The notes: generated from the sequence alone by a model not told the origin. A stretch of 64,000 nt of DNA from Pseudomonadota bacterium (GCA_021325355.1 JAJPHI010000020.1:124001-188000), one strand, 5' to 3'; counted from the stretch's first letter, positions 46,635 to 58,165 are shown. Translations and numbers: made by a program.

Positions 46635-47981
46635 TTACGTCGCGCGCGCCTTCTGATTCACCCGCGCCGCATTGCGGATACATTCGCGGAACAAGGTGCA
46701 GTAGTTCATCTTGACCGCGAGCCCCTTCATGATGCCGTCGAGGCCGATCAATGCCCGCAGCAGGAAGATGCTGTGGCGCGGCGACTTGTACAGCTTGTGC
46801 TCGAACGCCATCTCGCTCACTTCGGCCGCCTTGCCCAGCGCGTCGTACTCCGCCGGATGATACACGCGGTCGATAATCACCGGCTCGAACAGGATATAAA
46901 CCACCTTGACCAGCGGCCCGGGATCCTGGTCGTGATCGAGATAGCCGAGCTTCAGCAGGGCCGCGGCGACGCCTTTGTCGTCACCCGCCAGCATCGCCTG
47001 CGCCAGTTGCAGAGTCCCCTTGCGGATCGTCTCCGAAAAATAACGCACCGACCCGAAGTCGAGCATACCCAGTCGCGGATGATAGGTGACGAGGTAATTC
47101 CCCGGCTGCGGGTCGGTATGCAACGCGCCGAATTCGAGGATTTGCCGCCAGATCAGCCGATAGTATTTGCGCGCCACCCATCGCCGCAATTCGACGTCGG
47201 TCCCCTCGCCGAAAATGTCCGACAGGCGATAGCCGTCGATGTACGTCATGGTTAGAACGCGCCGCGTGCTGAGCGGCTTGATCACCTCCGGAATCATCAC
47301 CTCCGGCTCGTCGCTGAGCATCCGGCGGAAGCGCTCCAGGTTGCGCGCCTCGTTGACGTAATCGAGTTCCTCGCGCAACCGCTCCTCGAGCTCGGCATAG
47401 ATACTCTTCGTATCAATCTTTTGCCGCATCAGATCGGCGGCGAACGCCTGCAAGGTCCGCAGCAGCAGCTTGAGATTGCTCAGATCGTGCTCAACCGTCC
47501 GGTCAACCCCGGGATACTGGATCTTGACCGCCACCTCCTCGCCCGTCTTGAGGCGCGCGCGATGTACCTGCCCCAGGGATGCCGCGGCGAAGGCTTCGGT
47601 CTCAAAGCTCGCGAAAAGCTGCTCCGGCGCCTTGCCGAGCTCCTCGCGAATCTGCTGCGCAATCAGGCGGTAGTCCATCGCCGGCACCGCCGACTGCGTT
47701 GATTTCAGGATATCGATCGCTTCGGCCGGCAGCAGATCCGCGCGCGTCGATAGCATCTGGATCAATTTCATGAAGGCGCCCCGCAGTTCCTCGGATCGCG
47801 CGACGATCCGCCGGGCGTTCTTCAGATGGGTATCGCGCAGGACCCGCTCGAACCGCGTCGCTTCGACGAAGGGCCGGCGCAGCGACGTCCACAGGTAGCT
47901 CGAACCCACCTGCGAGGCGAGCTCGCCGATCTTAAGCGCGCGGCGCGCGCGTCCGCTGGTGATCGATTTGCGTGCTGCCAT
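46635..47981 (-). CDS. ABC1/AarF/UbiB-family atypical kinase
   Basis: 448 residues. Members support ubiquinone biosynthesis or lipid metabolism; catalysis is unclear. Seen: near 70-78 the segment FMKLIQMLS holds the family-specific KxGQ motif as K72-L-I-Q75 (Gly replaced by Ile), the Ala-rich loop AAASLGQVHRA, the ATP-lysine in VAVKIQYPGV, the catalytic stretch HTDPQPGNYL and the metal loop LDFGSVR. The start overlaps the end of larB by 50 bases. Which pathway it serves is not shown here. Confidence 0.88.
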   Translation of the reverse strand: MAARKSITSGRARRALKIGELASQVGSSYLWTSLRRPFVEATRFERVLRDTHLKNARRIVARSEELRGAFMKLIQMLSTRADLLPAEAIDILKSTQSAVPAMDYRLIAQQIREELGKAPEQLFASFETEAFAAASLGQVHRARLKTGEEVAVKIQYPGVDRTVEHDLSNLKLLLRTLQAFAADLMRQKIDTKSIYAELEERLREELDYVNEARNLERFRRMLSDEPEVMIPEVIKPLSTRRVLTMTYIDGYRLSDIFGEGTDVELRRWVARKYYRLIWRQILEFGALHTDPQPGNYLVTYHPRLGMLDFGSVRYFSETIRKGTLQLAQAMLAGDDKGVAAALLKLGYLDHDQDPGPLVKVVYILFEPVIIDRVYHPAEYDALGKAAEVSEMAFEHKLYKSPRHSIFLLRALIGLDGIMKGLAVKMNYCTLFRECIRNAARVNQKARAT

Positions 47982-48750
47982 CGCCTTCCGGCCGATCCAA
48001 TCCCACCCGGTTGATCATCGTTGCGGCCACTGCCGCGCCAAAGCCGTTGTCAATGTTGACGACCGTCAACCCTCCCGCGCAACTGTTGAGCATGCCGATC
48101 AGCGCGGCCAGCCCGCCGAACGCCACCCCATAGCCGATACTCGTCGGCACCGCGATGACCGGTTTGCCGAACAGCCCGGCGACCACCGACGGCAGCGCCC
48201 CCTCCATCCCGGCAACGACGATGAGTACGCTCGCCTCCCGCAGTGTCTCGGCGCGGGCGGTCAGACGATGGATTCCCGCCACTCCGACATCATAAATGCG
48301 CTCGACCCGATTCCCGAAGAGCTCGCTGCACAGCGCCGCCTCCTCTGCCACCGGGATATCCGACGTGCCCGCGCTCACTACGGCGATCGCCCCGTGGCCC
48401 GTCACCTTCGGCGCTTCGACCACCATCGCGCCGAGACGAGCCACCGCATGATATTCGAGCCGCCTGAGGCGCCGCCGCACCGAGACGGCCTTTTCGCGGC
48501 TGAGGCGCGTCACGATCAGATTCACCCCGGCCGCCGCCATCCGTTTGCCGATCGTCGCGATCTGCTCGGCGCTCTTGCCGTCGCCGAATACCACCTCCGG
48601 CACACCGCGCCGCAGATGGCGATGGAAATCGAGGCGCGCAAACCCGAGGTCGTCAAACGGCAGCAGCCGCAGACGTTCGAGCGCGACGCCGGGCGCGATC
48701 TTGCCGGCCGCCACCGCCTCGAGAATGGTACGAATCTTCGCTTCGGTCAT
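47932..48750 (-). CDS. larB: LarB, nickel-pincer cofactor biosynthesis carboxylase/hydrolase
   Basis: 272 residues. LarB carboxylates nicotinic acid adenine dinucleotide and cleaves the phosphoanhydride to start the nickel-pincer cofactor. The C-terminal NCAIR-mutase-like domain is clear: AIAVVSAGTSDIPVAEEA, VYDVGVAGIHRL-type, IVVAGMEGALPSVVAGLFGKPVIAVPTSIGYG and ALIGMLNSCAGGLTVVNIDNGFGA. LarC and LarE are not in the window. It is coupled by overlap to the ABC1 gene downstream and to the CorC-like gene upstream (48747-48750). Confidence 0.9.
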   Translation of the reverse strand: MTEAKIRTILEAVAAGKIAPGVALERLRLLPFDDLGFARLDFHRHLRRGVPEVVFGDGKSAEQIATIGKRMAAAGVNLIVTRLSREKAVSVRRRLRRLEYHAVARLGAMVVEAPKVTGHGAIAVVSAGTSDIPVAEEAALCSELFGNRVERIYDVGVAGIHRLTARAETLREASVLIVVAGMEGALPSVVAGLFGKPVIAVPTSIGYGVAFGGLAALIGMLNSCAGGLTVVNIDNGFGAAVAATMINRVGLDRPEGDGSTQIDHQRTRAPRA

Positions 48751-50033
48751 CGGCGCCGCAGCTCGTCGAAATCTCCGGGACCCTCGCGATGGAGCACGAC
48801 CTCGCGCACCGCCCGCGCGTCACTGCGCACTACCGTAATCGTCACATTGCCCACCTTGATCTGTTCGCCGGGCTTCGGAATATGGCCGAGACGCTCGACC
48901 ACGAGACCTCCGATAGTGGCATATTCGCCCTCTTCGGGAAGCTGCAGACCGAAGCGCTCGTTGAGCTTGGCGACTTCCGCCTGCGCCGCCACCAGCAGCG
49001 TGCGCGGCCCGGTGACCCGTGCGACCTCCTCGCCGACGTCGTGTTCGTCCTCGATCTCGCCGACGACCTCTTCGAGCAGGTCCTCCATCGTGATAATGCC
49101 CGCCGCGCCGCCGTATTCATCGACGACCACGGCGAGGCTCTCGCGCGTCCGCTGCAACGCGATCAGCACCTCGTCGAGCGGCGTGGCTTCCGAAAAATAG
49201 CTCACCGGCCGCATCACTTCGCTCACCGGCCGCGACAGGTCGGGCGCTTCGAGCAGGTCGAAGGCATGGATAACCCCGATAATGTTCACGATGCGTTCCT
49301 CGAACACCGGAATACGCGAAAAACCCTCGCGCCGCACCACCTCGGTCGCTTCGCCGATCGTGGTGCGCTGCGGCACGGCGACCACGCGCACCAGTGGCAC
49401 CATCGCCTTGCGCGCCTCGGCGCGCGTGAAGCGGAAGATGCGGCTGATCATCAGTTGTTCCGACGGCATGATCACGTTGGTTTGCCGCATCCCCGCCGGA
49501 CCCGGCGCGCGCTGCGCCAGGCGCGCCAGATCCTCGCGGCTGACGAAGACACCGTCGCGATTACTCGGCACGCCGGCAATTCGGCGGAGACCGCGGCTGA
49601 GCGCCGTCTCGGCGATCAGCAGCGGCGTGAGAATCAAATTGAGCAGCGCCAGCGGCCGCGCGGCAAACCGCGCGAAGCGCAGCGGCGCCCGCAGTGCCAG
49701 CATCTTCGGGGCCGTCTCCCCCAGCACGAGCACCAACGGGGTCAGGATAAACGGCGCCAGGTAAATGCCGCGCGGCCCCCACTGATGGAGAAAACTGGTG
49801 AGCATCGCCGAGGCCGCCACCGCCCCGAGGTTCGTCACCGTCAGGATCAAAGCGACGATCCGATCGCGGCGCTCGACCAGGCCGCTCAGTATCTGCGCGA
49901 CGCGATCCCCGCGCTCATGCCCCGCGCGAATCTTCAGTTCATCCGCCGCCACCAGGGCGATTTCGCTCGCGGCAAAAAATCCCTGCACCAGCAGGCAGAC
50001 GGCGATCGCCGCCATCAGCAGCCCGGGCGTCAT
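48747..50033 (-). CDS. CNNM/CorC-type hemolysin family membrane protein (second copy)
   Basis: 428 residues. N-terminal DUF21 (CNNM) domain with 3-4 transmembrane helices, starting SEIALVAADELKIR, then a tandem CBS region (RIPVFEERIVNIIGVIHAFDLLEAPDLSRPVSEVMRP ... SLAVVVDEYGGAAGIITMEDLLEEVVGEIEDEHD), and a C-terminal CorC_HlyC domain (VGNVTITVVRSDARAV). Likely Mg2+/Co2+ handling. The start overlaps its sister gene's stop at 50030-50033, so the pair is one unit. Confidence 0.9.
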   Translation of the reverse strand: MTPGLLMAAIAVCLLVQGFFAASEIALVAADELKIRAGHERGDRVAQILSGLVERRDRIVALILTVTNLGAVAASAMLTSFLHQWGPRGIYLAPFILTPLVLVLGETAPKMLALRAPLRFARFAARPLALLNLILTPLLIAETALSRGLRRIAGVPSNRDGVFVSREDLARLAQRAPGPAGMRQTNVIMPSEQLMISRIFRFTRAEARKAMVPLVRVVAVPQRTTIGEATEVVRREGFSRIPVFEERIVNIIGVIHAFDLLEAPDLSRPVSEVMRPVSYFSEATPLDEVLIALQRTRESLAVVVDEYGGAAGIITMEDLLEEVVGEIEDEHDVGEEVARVTGPRTLLVAAQAEVAKLNERFGLQLPEEGEYATIGGLVVERLGHIPKPGEQIKVGNVTITVVRSDARAVREVVLHREGPGDFDELRRR

Positions 50034-51256
50034 CGTCGAATCCGCACCCGTTCGATAGTCGCGCCGTGCACGCGTTCGATCCCCACCTCGAAGCCGCCGA
50101 GCCGAAAATGCTCCCCGCGCTTCGGCACGCGCTTGAGCTGGCGCAGCAGGAGCCCGCTGAGCGTCTGCGCGCCGCCGGTCGCCGGAATCCCGTTACCGAT
50201 CGCCTCGCGCAGTCGCTTCAGCTCGATCGCGCCCGAAGCAATCCACTCGTTCGGGCCCGTCGCCGTCAGCTCCGGACCATCGTAATCGAACTCGTCCTCG
50301 ATCTCACCGAACAACTCCTCCAGCAGATCTTCCAGGGTGATAAGACCGAGCACGTCACCGTATTCGTTCACCACCAGCGCAAGCTGGAAACGCCCGCGCC
50401 GCATCTCGTCGAACAGCTCGCCCAGCGGCTTGGTCGGCGGCACGAAGTACGGCGGCCGCAGCATCCGCTCGAGGCGCGGCACTTCGCCGCCCAACCGCCG
50501 CATCACCAGGTCCTTGACGTGCAGCACGCCGACAATATTGTCGGGCGCGCCGCTATAGACCGGCACCCGCGAGTAATGCCCGCGCACCACCTCGGCGGTG
50601 AGCCGCTCCGCCGGCGTCGCCAGGTCGATCATGAAGATCCGCTCGCGCGGAGTCATCACTTCCGCCACCCGCCGATCGCCGAAGTCAAACACGCGATGGA
50701 TTAACTCGCGTTCGCCCGGCTCGACCTCGCCCACGCGCAGCAGCGCCTTGAACTCCTCTTCCGAGACCGCCGGCGGACGCGGCGCTTCGATACGCGGCAC
50801 GAGACGCCGCATCACCGGATGGGTCAGGCGGGCCAGCAGCGCGAGCGGCCGCGCCGTCAGCCGCGCCACGCCGCCCGGAAAGCCCAGGGCAAAGGTCTTC
50901 GGCGTGATATCCGCGAAGAACAACACCACTAACAGCATCACCGGCGTCGCGAGCCACGCCCCGAGCGACCCCAGCCAGCCGATCAGGAAAGCCGTCGCCA
51001 GGCATTCGGCGAACACATTGCTCGTTTCGTTAAGCCCGATCACCAGGGTCAGGGCTTCCTGCGGATATTCCATCAGACGCTCGACCGCGCGGCGGACGCC
51101 GGCCGCGAGCTCATCGCGCTTGTGCTCCTCCCGCAGCAGGGTAAAGAGCGCCGTCTCCGACGCGGCCAGCAGCGCGCTGGCGGCGATCAGGGCGACGATC
51201 AGCGGCGGCAACAGCAATTGCAGGTTCAAGTGGATAAATTCCGCAATTGATCCCAT
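50030..51256 (-). CDS. CNNM/CorC-type hemolysin family membrane protein (first copy)
   Basis: 408 residues, same domain order as its neighbour: DUF21 with about four helices (ASETALFTLLREEHKRDEL), CBS pair (RVPVYSGAPDNIVGVLHVKDLVMRR ... LALVVNEYGDVLGLITLEDLLEELFGEIEDEFD) and CorC_HlyC. The two proteins differ throughout, so they are old paralogues rather than a fresh duplication. The 5' end overlaps the thiL end by 31 bases. Paired DUF21-CBS genes are known in several phyla and may form a heterodimeric transporter. Confidence 0.9.
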   Translation of the reverse strand: MGSIAEFIHLNLQLLLPPLIVALIAASALLAASETALFTLLREEHKRDELAAGVRRAVERLMEYPQEALTLVIGLNETSNVFAECLATAFLIGWLGSLGAWLATPVMLLVVLFFADITPKTFALGFPGGVARLTARPLALLARLTHPVMRRLVPRIEAPRPPAVSEEEFKALLRVGEVEPGERELIHRVFDFGDRRVAEVMTPRERIFMIDLATPAERLTAEVVRGHYSRVPVYSGAPDNIVGVLHVKDLVMRRLGGEVPRLERMLRPPYFVPPTKPLGELFDEMRRGRFQLALVVNEYGDVLGLITLEDLLEELFGEIEDEFDYDGPELTATGPNEWIASGAIELKRLREAIGNGIPATGGAQTLSGLLLRQLKRVPKRGEHFRLGGFEVGIERVHGATIERVRIRR

Positions 51257-52302
51257 CCGGCAAAGCTCTCGCGCCGATGCCTGCCGCCGCCGGTGAGCCT
51301 CGCCCGCCGGCCTCTGACGATCGTCCCGATACGGGCGACCGGCACGCCGAGCCGGCGCGCCAAAGCCTTCTCACCGAAGCGCGGCGGCATGCAGAAAAGC
51401 AGCTCATAGTCGTCGCCGCCGCGGCACGCCAGGGTTATATCCGCCCCCGCCACGGCGCGATAAGCCGGCGACAGCGGAAGCGCTTCGGCCACGATCTCGG
51501 CGCCGACCCCGCTGCGCTCGAGAATATGGCCAAGGTCCTGCCAGAGACCGTCACTCACATCTATCGCGGCAGGGCACGGCCGCAGGCGCGTCAGCTTCTG
51601 TCCAGCGCCGAGCCGCGCCGTCGGCGCGTGGAAGCGACCGACCAGGTATCGACGCGCCGCCGGCGGCGCCTGCGCTTCGCCGCGCAGGACGCGCAGTCCG
51701 AGCGCGGCATCGCCGAGCGTGCCGGTCACGTAGATCCCGTCGCCGACCCGCGCCCGATCACGACGCATCGCCCCGTGCGGTGCGTCGCCGAGCAGCGCGA
51801 TGGTAATCTCGAGCCGCTCGGCCCGCGTGATATTCCCGCCGACGATATCGACCCCCGCCGCCCGCGCGGCGCGGCCAAGGCCCCGATACAGACGATCGAA
51901 GAAGCGCTGCTCGAGTCCTTCGCGAATCGCCAGATTCACGACCGCCGCCAGCGGCCGCCCGCCCATCGCGGCGATATCGCTCAGATTGACGGTCAAGGCC
52001 CGCGCGCCGAGCGCTTCGGGCGAGGTCCATTCCAGGCGGAAATGCACCTCCTCGACCATCGAATCGATGGTGAAAAGCTGAGGAAACCGCGACGGCGCCA
52101 TCACCGCGCAATCGTCGCCCGCGCCGAGCAGCGTGCGGCGGCCGTGCGGCAGCCTGCGGCATAGCCGCGCGATCAGGTTGAACTCCGCGAGCGGTTGAGC
52201 AACCACCGACGGCGGGTCGGGTGTCGAGGTCAAGACCTTCAGGGGTGGCGGCGGCGAATCATCGGTAAGCTCATCCAGGCAATCAATACCGGCATCGCTC
52301 AA
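51226..52302 (-). CDS. thiL: thiamine-monophosphate kinase
   Basis: Phosphorylates thiamine monophosphate to the diphosphate. Seen: LAEFNLIARL followed by LLGAGDDCAVM (Mg and ATP binding Asp), DSMVEEVHFRLEWTSPEALGARALTVNLSDIAAMGGRPLA, VGGNITRAERLEITIALLGD, AAIDVSDGLWQDLGHILERSGVGAEI, and CRGGDDYELLFCMPP. As drawn (358 residues) it has a 30-residue unconserved Pro/Thr-rich N terminus. GTG at 52206-52204 would give 326 residues, the normal length, but has no clear ribosome site. Upstream is the divergent fur-type gene. Confidence 0.93.
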   Translation of the reverse strand: MSDAGIDCLDELTDDSPPPPLKVLTSTPDPPSVVAQPLAEFNLIARLCRRLPHGRRTLLGAGDDCAVMAPSRFPQLFTIDSMVEEVHFRLEWTSPEALGARALTVNLSDIAAMGGRPLAAVVNLAIREGLEQRFFDRLYRGLGRAARAAGVDIVGGNITRAERLEITIALLGDAPHGAMRRDRARVGDGIYVTGTLGDAALGLRVLRGEAQAPPAARRYLVGRFHAPTARLGAGQKLTRLRPCPAAIDVSDGLWQDLGHILERSGVGAEIVAEALPLSPAYRAVAGADITLACRGGDDYELLFCMPPRFGEKALARRLGVPVARIGTIVRGRRARLTGGGRHRRESFAGWDQLRNLST

Positions 52303-52618
52303 AGCTAGAGCATCTGCCGATGCGCATCAAGCGCGTCCCCGCCCGCACGAACGGCACGAGGATGCGCGCGCTCTCGTGCCCTGCCTTATTCTCGTTATTA
52401 GGGAAGGTGTGGGCATAACCGACCCGCCTCCTCTCCGCAACCGCGCTTTATCTCGATTTGTTCGCACTTGACACTCTTATCCGATTTGGTGCAGGTTGCG
52501 AGTAGCTGCAGGTATCGGCTGAGCCTGCCTATCATCTATCCGGTCGGCCCCCTTCCTCTCACTCTCCCCGGTGTCGTGATGCGATCGCGTGACGTGCTCT
52601 GGTCGGCGAGGACCGCTT
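52303..52618. other. divergent regulatory spacer between thiL and the fur-like gene
   Basis: 316 bases without a gene. It contains a perfect -35 hexamer TTGACA at 52468-52473 on the + strand, though no convincing -10 stands 16-18 bases further on. There is also an AT-rich imperfect inverted repeat CCTTAT...ATTAGG at 52384-52402 that could be a Fur/PerR-like operator. No small ORF with a plausible product is visible. Confidence 0.4.
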
Positions 52619-55442
<2,824 letters not shown>

Positions 55443-55457
55443 AAATTCCCCTCAGCA

Positions 55458-55488
55458 CCCGGCCTGGCGCGCAAGGCGTCAGGCCGGG
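55458..55488 (+). terminator. katG terminator hairpin
   Basis: 13-bp stem CCCGGCCTGGCGC / GCGTCAGGCCGGG (one G-U pair) with the 5-base loop GCAAG, 16 bases after the katG stop, followed by GTTCT. Confidence 0.7.
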
Positions 55489-55554
55489 CCGTTCTCATAG
55501 ACGCCGGCCATCGATCCGACTACAGTCGAAGGCATCCTTTCGGGAGGCAACTGC

Positions 55555-56658
55555 ATGAAAGTCGGAGCATCGTTCTTCTGTCAAAATTACTACAAGGCGC
55601 AAAAACCGGATTACGAAATTTACGCCGAGGACCTGAAACTCGCCGAGTTGGTCGAGCCGCTCGGCTTCGATTCCATCTGGGCCGTCGAACATCATTTCTC
55701 GCCCTACACGATGATTCCCGACGTCGTGCAATTCCTCACCTTTATGGCCGGCCGCACCAAACGAATCGGTCTCGGCACGATGGTCGTCGTGCTCCCATGG
55801 CATGATCCCGTGCGCGTCGCCGAACAACTCGCGATGCTCGATCTGTTCGTCGGCGACCGCGAGCTGACCCTGGGCTTCGGGCGCGGCTCCGGCCGCATCG
55901 AGTACGACGGCTTCCGCGTCTCGATGTCCGAATCGCGCGACCGTTTCGTCGAAGCCGCTGAGATCGTTCGCCTCGGACTGACCCAGGAACGCTTCTCCTA
56001 CAAGGGCAAGTTCAATCAGATTCCCGAGATGAGTATCCGGCCGCAGCCGCGCCGCAAGAACCTGACCGACCGCTTCTACGGCGCCATCGTCTCGCCCGAA
56101 ACCGGCGATATCATGGCCAAACAGGGCATGGGCATGCTCGTCATCCCGCAGAAGCCCTGGGCTGAGCACAAGGCCGACTACGATCACTTTGTCGAATCCT
56201 GCGCGAAGTTCGGCCAGGCGCCGAAAAAGCCCATCGTCGTTGCCTTCGTCTACTGCGCCGAAACCGATCGCGAGGGTGAGAAGGGCGCGAACACCTGGAT
56301 GCGCAACTACGCCGATACCGCTCTGCGCCACTACGAGTATGACGACCCCGACCACTTCCGCGCGGTCAAAGGCTACGAATATCACGTCAAGATGGCCGAG
56401 GCCGGCAAGAACGCTCCTGACGCCTTCCGCGACATGTTCAGCACCACGCAGTGCTGGGGCTCGCCGGAACGCTGCGTCGAGATGCTCCGCACGATCCAGA
56501 GCACGATGGACGCGGCGGAATTCGTCGCCGTCTTCAAGTACGGCGGGATGCCGCTCGAAGAGGCCGAGCGCAGCATGCGGCTGTTCGCGCGCGAAGTCCT
56601 GCCGCATATCCAGCAGGGAACTTCGCCGATGCAGCAAAGCGCCGCGGCCGGCCGCTAA
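55555..56658 (+). CDS. LLM-class flavin-dependent oxidoreductase (bacterial luciferase-like)
   Basis: 367 residues. Seen: MKVGASFFCQNYY, then EDLKLAELVEPLGFDSIWAVEHHFSPYTMIPDVVQFLTFMAGRTKRIGLGTMVVVLPWHDPVRVAEQLAMLDLFVGDRELTLGFGRGSG, a textbook luciferase-like FMN-binding block with EHHF and GFGRGSG. In the C-terminal half, CWGSPERCVEMLRTIQSTMDA is typical of alkanal/alkane monooxygenase-like members. Clear GGGAGG ribosome site. It ends in a 14-bp hairpin. The role is unknown; no partner flavin reductase is adjacent. Confidence 0.88.
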   Translation: MKVGASFFCQNYYKAQKPDYEIYAEDLKLAELVEPLGFDSIWAVEHHFSPYTMIPDVVQFLTFMAGRTKRIGLGTMVVVLPWHDPVRVAEQLAMLDLFVGDRELTLGFGRGSGRIEYDGFRVSMSESRDRFVEAAEIVRLGLTQERFSYKGKFNQIPEMSIRPQPRRKNLTDRFYGAIVSPETGDIMAKQGMGMLVIPQKPWAEHKADYDHFVESCAKFGQAPKKPIVVAFVYCAETDREGEKGANTWMRNYADTALRHYEYDDPDHFRAVKGYEYHVKMAEAGKNAPDAFRDMFSTTQCWGSPERCVEMLRTIQSTMDAAEFVAVFKYGGMPLEEAERSMRLFAREVLPHIQQGTSPMQQSAAAGR

Positions 56659-56674
56659 TCCCTGGGCTTGAGCA

Positions 56675-56707
56675 GCAAGGGGCGCGCCGATACGGCGCGC
56701 CCCTTGC
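56675..56707. terminator. strong bidirectional terminator hairpin
   Basis: Perfect 14-bp stem GCAAGGGGCGCGCC / GGCGCGCCCCTTGC with loop GATAC, 16 bases after the LLM stop. Confidence 0.75.
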
Positions 56708-56994
56708 CCTTCCTGATCCGCGGATTCAGCTCCGCGCCGTCGATTTCATAAGTCCAAACCTCGGTTTTCTCGAGCGCCCGCGGCCCAGGACCGTTCACGG
56801 TTGTGCCAGGGCCGTTCTCGCGGCCTTTTCAAGCGACCACTTCAGCGTGCCGCGGCGCGAAACCGCCGTGGCGCGGCCCCGGTAATCACTTCCAAACCCC
56901 TTTGTCAAGGATGGGTTGCTCGCGCGTAACCCGAAATCTGGGCATAAGCCAAAAATTCCTGGGGATAGCTGACGCTGGCGAGACGGCCCCCGGA

Positions 56995-57010
56995 TGTTTC
57001 ACGTGAAACA
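56995..57010. promoter_or_regulatory. parS centromere site (ParB-binding)
   Basis: TGTTTCACGTGAAACA is an exact 16-bp palindrome and equals the widely conserved bacterial parS consensus bound by ParB/Spo0J. The symmetry extends to 18 bp (56994-57011). It is in the long noncoding spacer, not inside a gene. In most bacteria parS sites cluster close to oriC, so this stretch is probably origin-proximal. I noticed no second copy in the window; parA and parB are not here. Confidence 0.85.
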
Positions 57011-57054
57011 TGCCGCCCCGCGCCAGTCCGTCGCTTCTCCGCATACCCGCCCCC

Positions 57055-58053
57055 TCACGGATCCGAGAGATTGCCGCTCAGCTCCTCGCGAATCGAATAC
57101 ATCTTCTGGCGGGCCTCCGAGATGTAGGCGTCGAGGTTCTTCCGATGGTTGGCGAAAATTCCGTCCGGCGCTCCATCGAGCACCACCAGCGGTTTGAGCG
57201 TGGCCGCCCTCTGCAGCGGGTCGAGCGCGTCATTCATCAGGGCCAGAATTACCGGCCGGCTCCGTTCCGTCGGCGTGTACTCGCGGATTACCGCCTGCAA
57301 CATGTAGTACATCACGTGCGCGTAGCCCTGCGCGTGATAAAAGTAGTCGTCATCCACCCACGGATAGATCGGACTGCCGTCGGGTTGCTCAACCCGATAG
57401 AGCATCGCATGGCCGTCGCCGAGCAGATCGGTCCAGGCCTGGAACAGCCGGATCAACTCGATATTGCGCTGATTGAGTGGGCTCGATTTGGGCGGACTGC
57501 TCTGCAATCCCGCCACGTACATCCGCAGATGCTGCACGCCGTCGTCGTACTTGCTTTCGGCCGACGGCAGGATCCACTTATACGGATCGTTGCGGAAGTC
57601 GGTATCGGCGATTACCAGATTTTGATCGTACTCATTCGAAGAAATCTTCGTCAGATGGTCTTTGAAAACGCGCATGGTCTCGCGCACCGCCATGATTATC
57701 CCGATCTGGCGGTCGGCATTGTTATCGGCCATCACCGTCGGACCCCACAGGAACAAATCATTCGGGCGCCAGCCGAAGCCGCTATGCAGCTCATGGTCGA
57801 CGATTGCCGCCAGGGTGGTCGCGTAGATTTCACCGGGCACGAACGGCTTGCCCGATGGAAACGACGCCTCGATGCTGTAGTCGAGCCGGTCGTGGCGAAT
57901 CTGCCCGAAATGGAGCCCGAGGATGATCGCGAGCCAGGCGCCGAGCGCCGCGGCGATCAAAATGCCGAGGCGTCGCAGCGTCATCCGCGCCCGGCCGGAC
58001 GCGATAGGGCCCTCAGTCTTTCCCGAGGGAATTGGTTCTACCGCTCCATCCAT
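57055..58053 (-). CDS. DUF2333-like membrane-anchored protein
   Basis: 332 residues from ATG 58053 (an in-frame ATG exists at 58083). One N-terminal transmembrane segment (LGILIAAALGAWLAIILGL, about 25-43) follows a polar start, so most of the chain is probably periplasmic. Features: ASFPSGKPFVPGEIYATTLAAIVDHEL, a GFGWRPNDLFLWGPTVMADNNADRQIGIIMAVRETM block, and WVDDDYFYHAQGYAHVMYYMLQAV. These resemble DUF2333 proteins, which have no proven function. The assignment is from memory of the family pattern. Confidence 0.65.
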   Translation of the reverse strand: MDGAVEPIPSGKTEGPIASGRARMTLRRLGILIAAALGAWLAIILGLHFGQIRHDRLDYSIEASFPSGKPFVPGEIYATTLAAIVDHELHSGFGWRPNDLFLWGPTVMADNNADRQIGIIMAVRETMRVFKDHLTKISSNEYDQNLVIADTDFRNDPYKWILPSAESKYDDGVQHLRMYVAGLQSSPPKSSPLNQRNIELIRLFQAWTDLLGDGHAMLYRVEQPDGSPIYPWVDDDYFYHAQGYAHVMYYMLQAVIREYTPTERSRPVILALMNDALDPLQRAATLKPLVVLDGAPDGIFANHRKNLDAYISEARQKMYSIREELSGNLSDP

Positions 58054-58125
58054 GTCGTTTGACTCCCGGCCCCACCGACGCAATCTCGGTGCGTAGCCAG
58101 TTGATTATGCCTGCTTATCGCCGAC

Positions 58126-58165
58126 CGTTCTGCCATCGGCGCGCCAGAGCGGCGATGGCAGAACG
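58126..58165. repeat. 13-bp perfect inverted repeat
   Basis: CGTTCTGCCATCG (58126-58138) pairs with CGATGGCAGAACG (58153-58165) around a 14-base centre that can add three more pairs. It lies between the AlkZ-like and DUF2333-like genes, both on the - strand, about 80-120 bases after the former. It could be a terminator, attenuator or REP-like element. Confidence 0.6.

Larger units (their letters stand above)
56659..57054. other. noncoding convergent spacer carrying terminator and parS
   Basis: 396 bases between the LLM gene and the DUF2333-like gene. It holds a perfect terminator hairpin at 56675-56707 and a perfect parS palindrome at 56995-57010. The intervening about 290 bases show no plausible gene; the short frame opening at 56994 merely reads through the palindrome. 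Confidence 0.6.

Noticed and set aside
48789-50285. 498-codon + strand frame over the CorC-like pair
   Set aside because: His/Arg-rich composition typical of a shadow; the - strand carries real domains.
56994-57197. Short ORF beginning MFHVKH
   Set aside because: The start is simply the parS palindrome read as codons; no ribosome site.
57010-58062. 350-codon + strand frame over the DUF2333-like gene
   Set aside because: The - strand product has a membrane anchor and family-like blocks; the + frame has neither.
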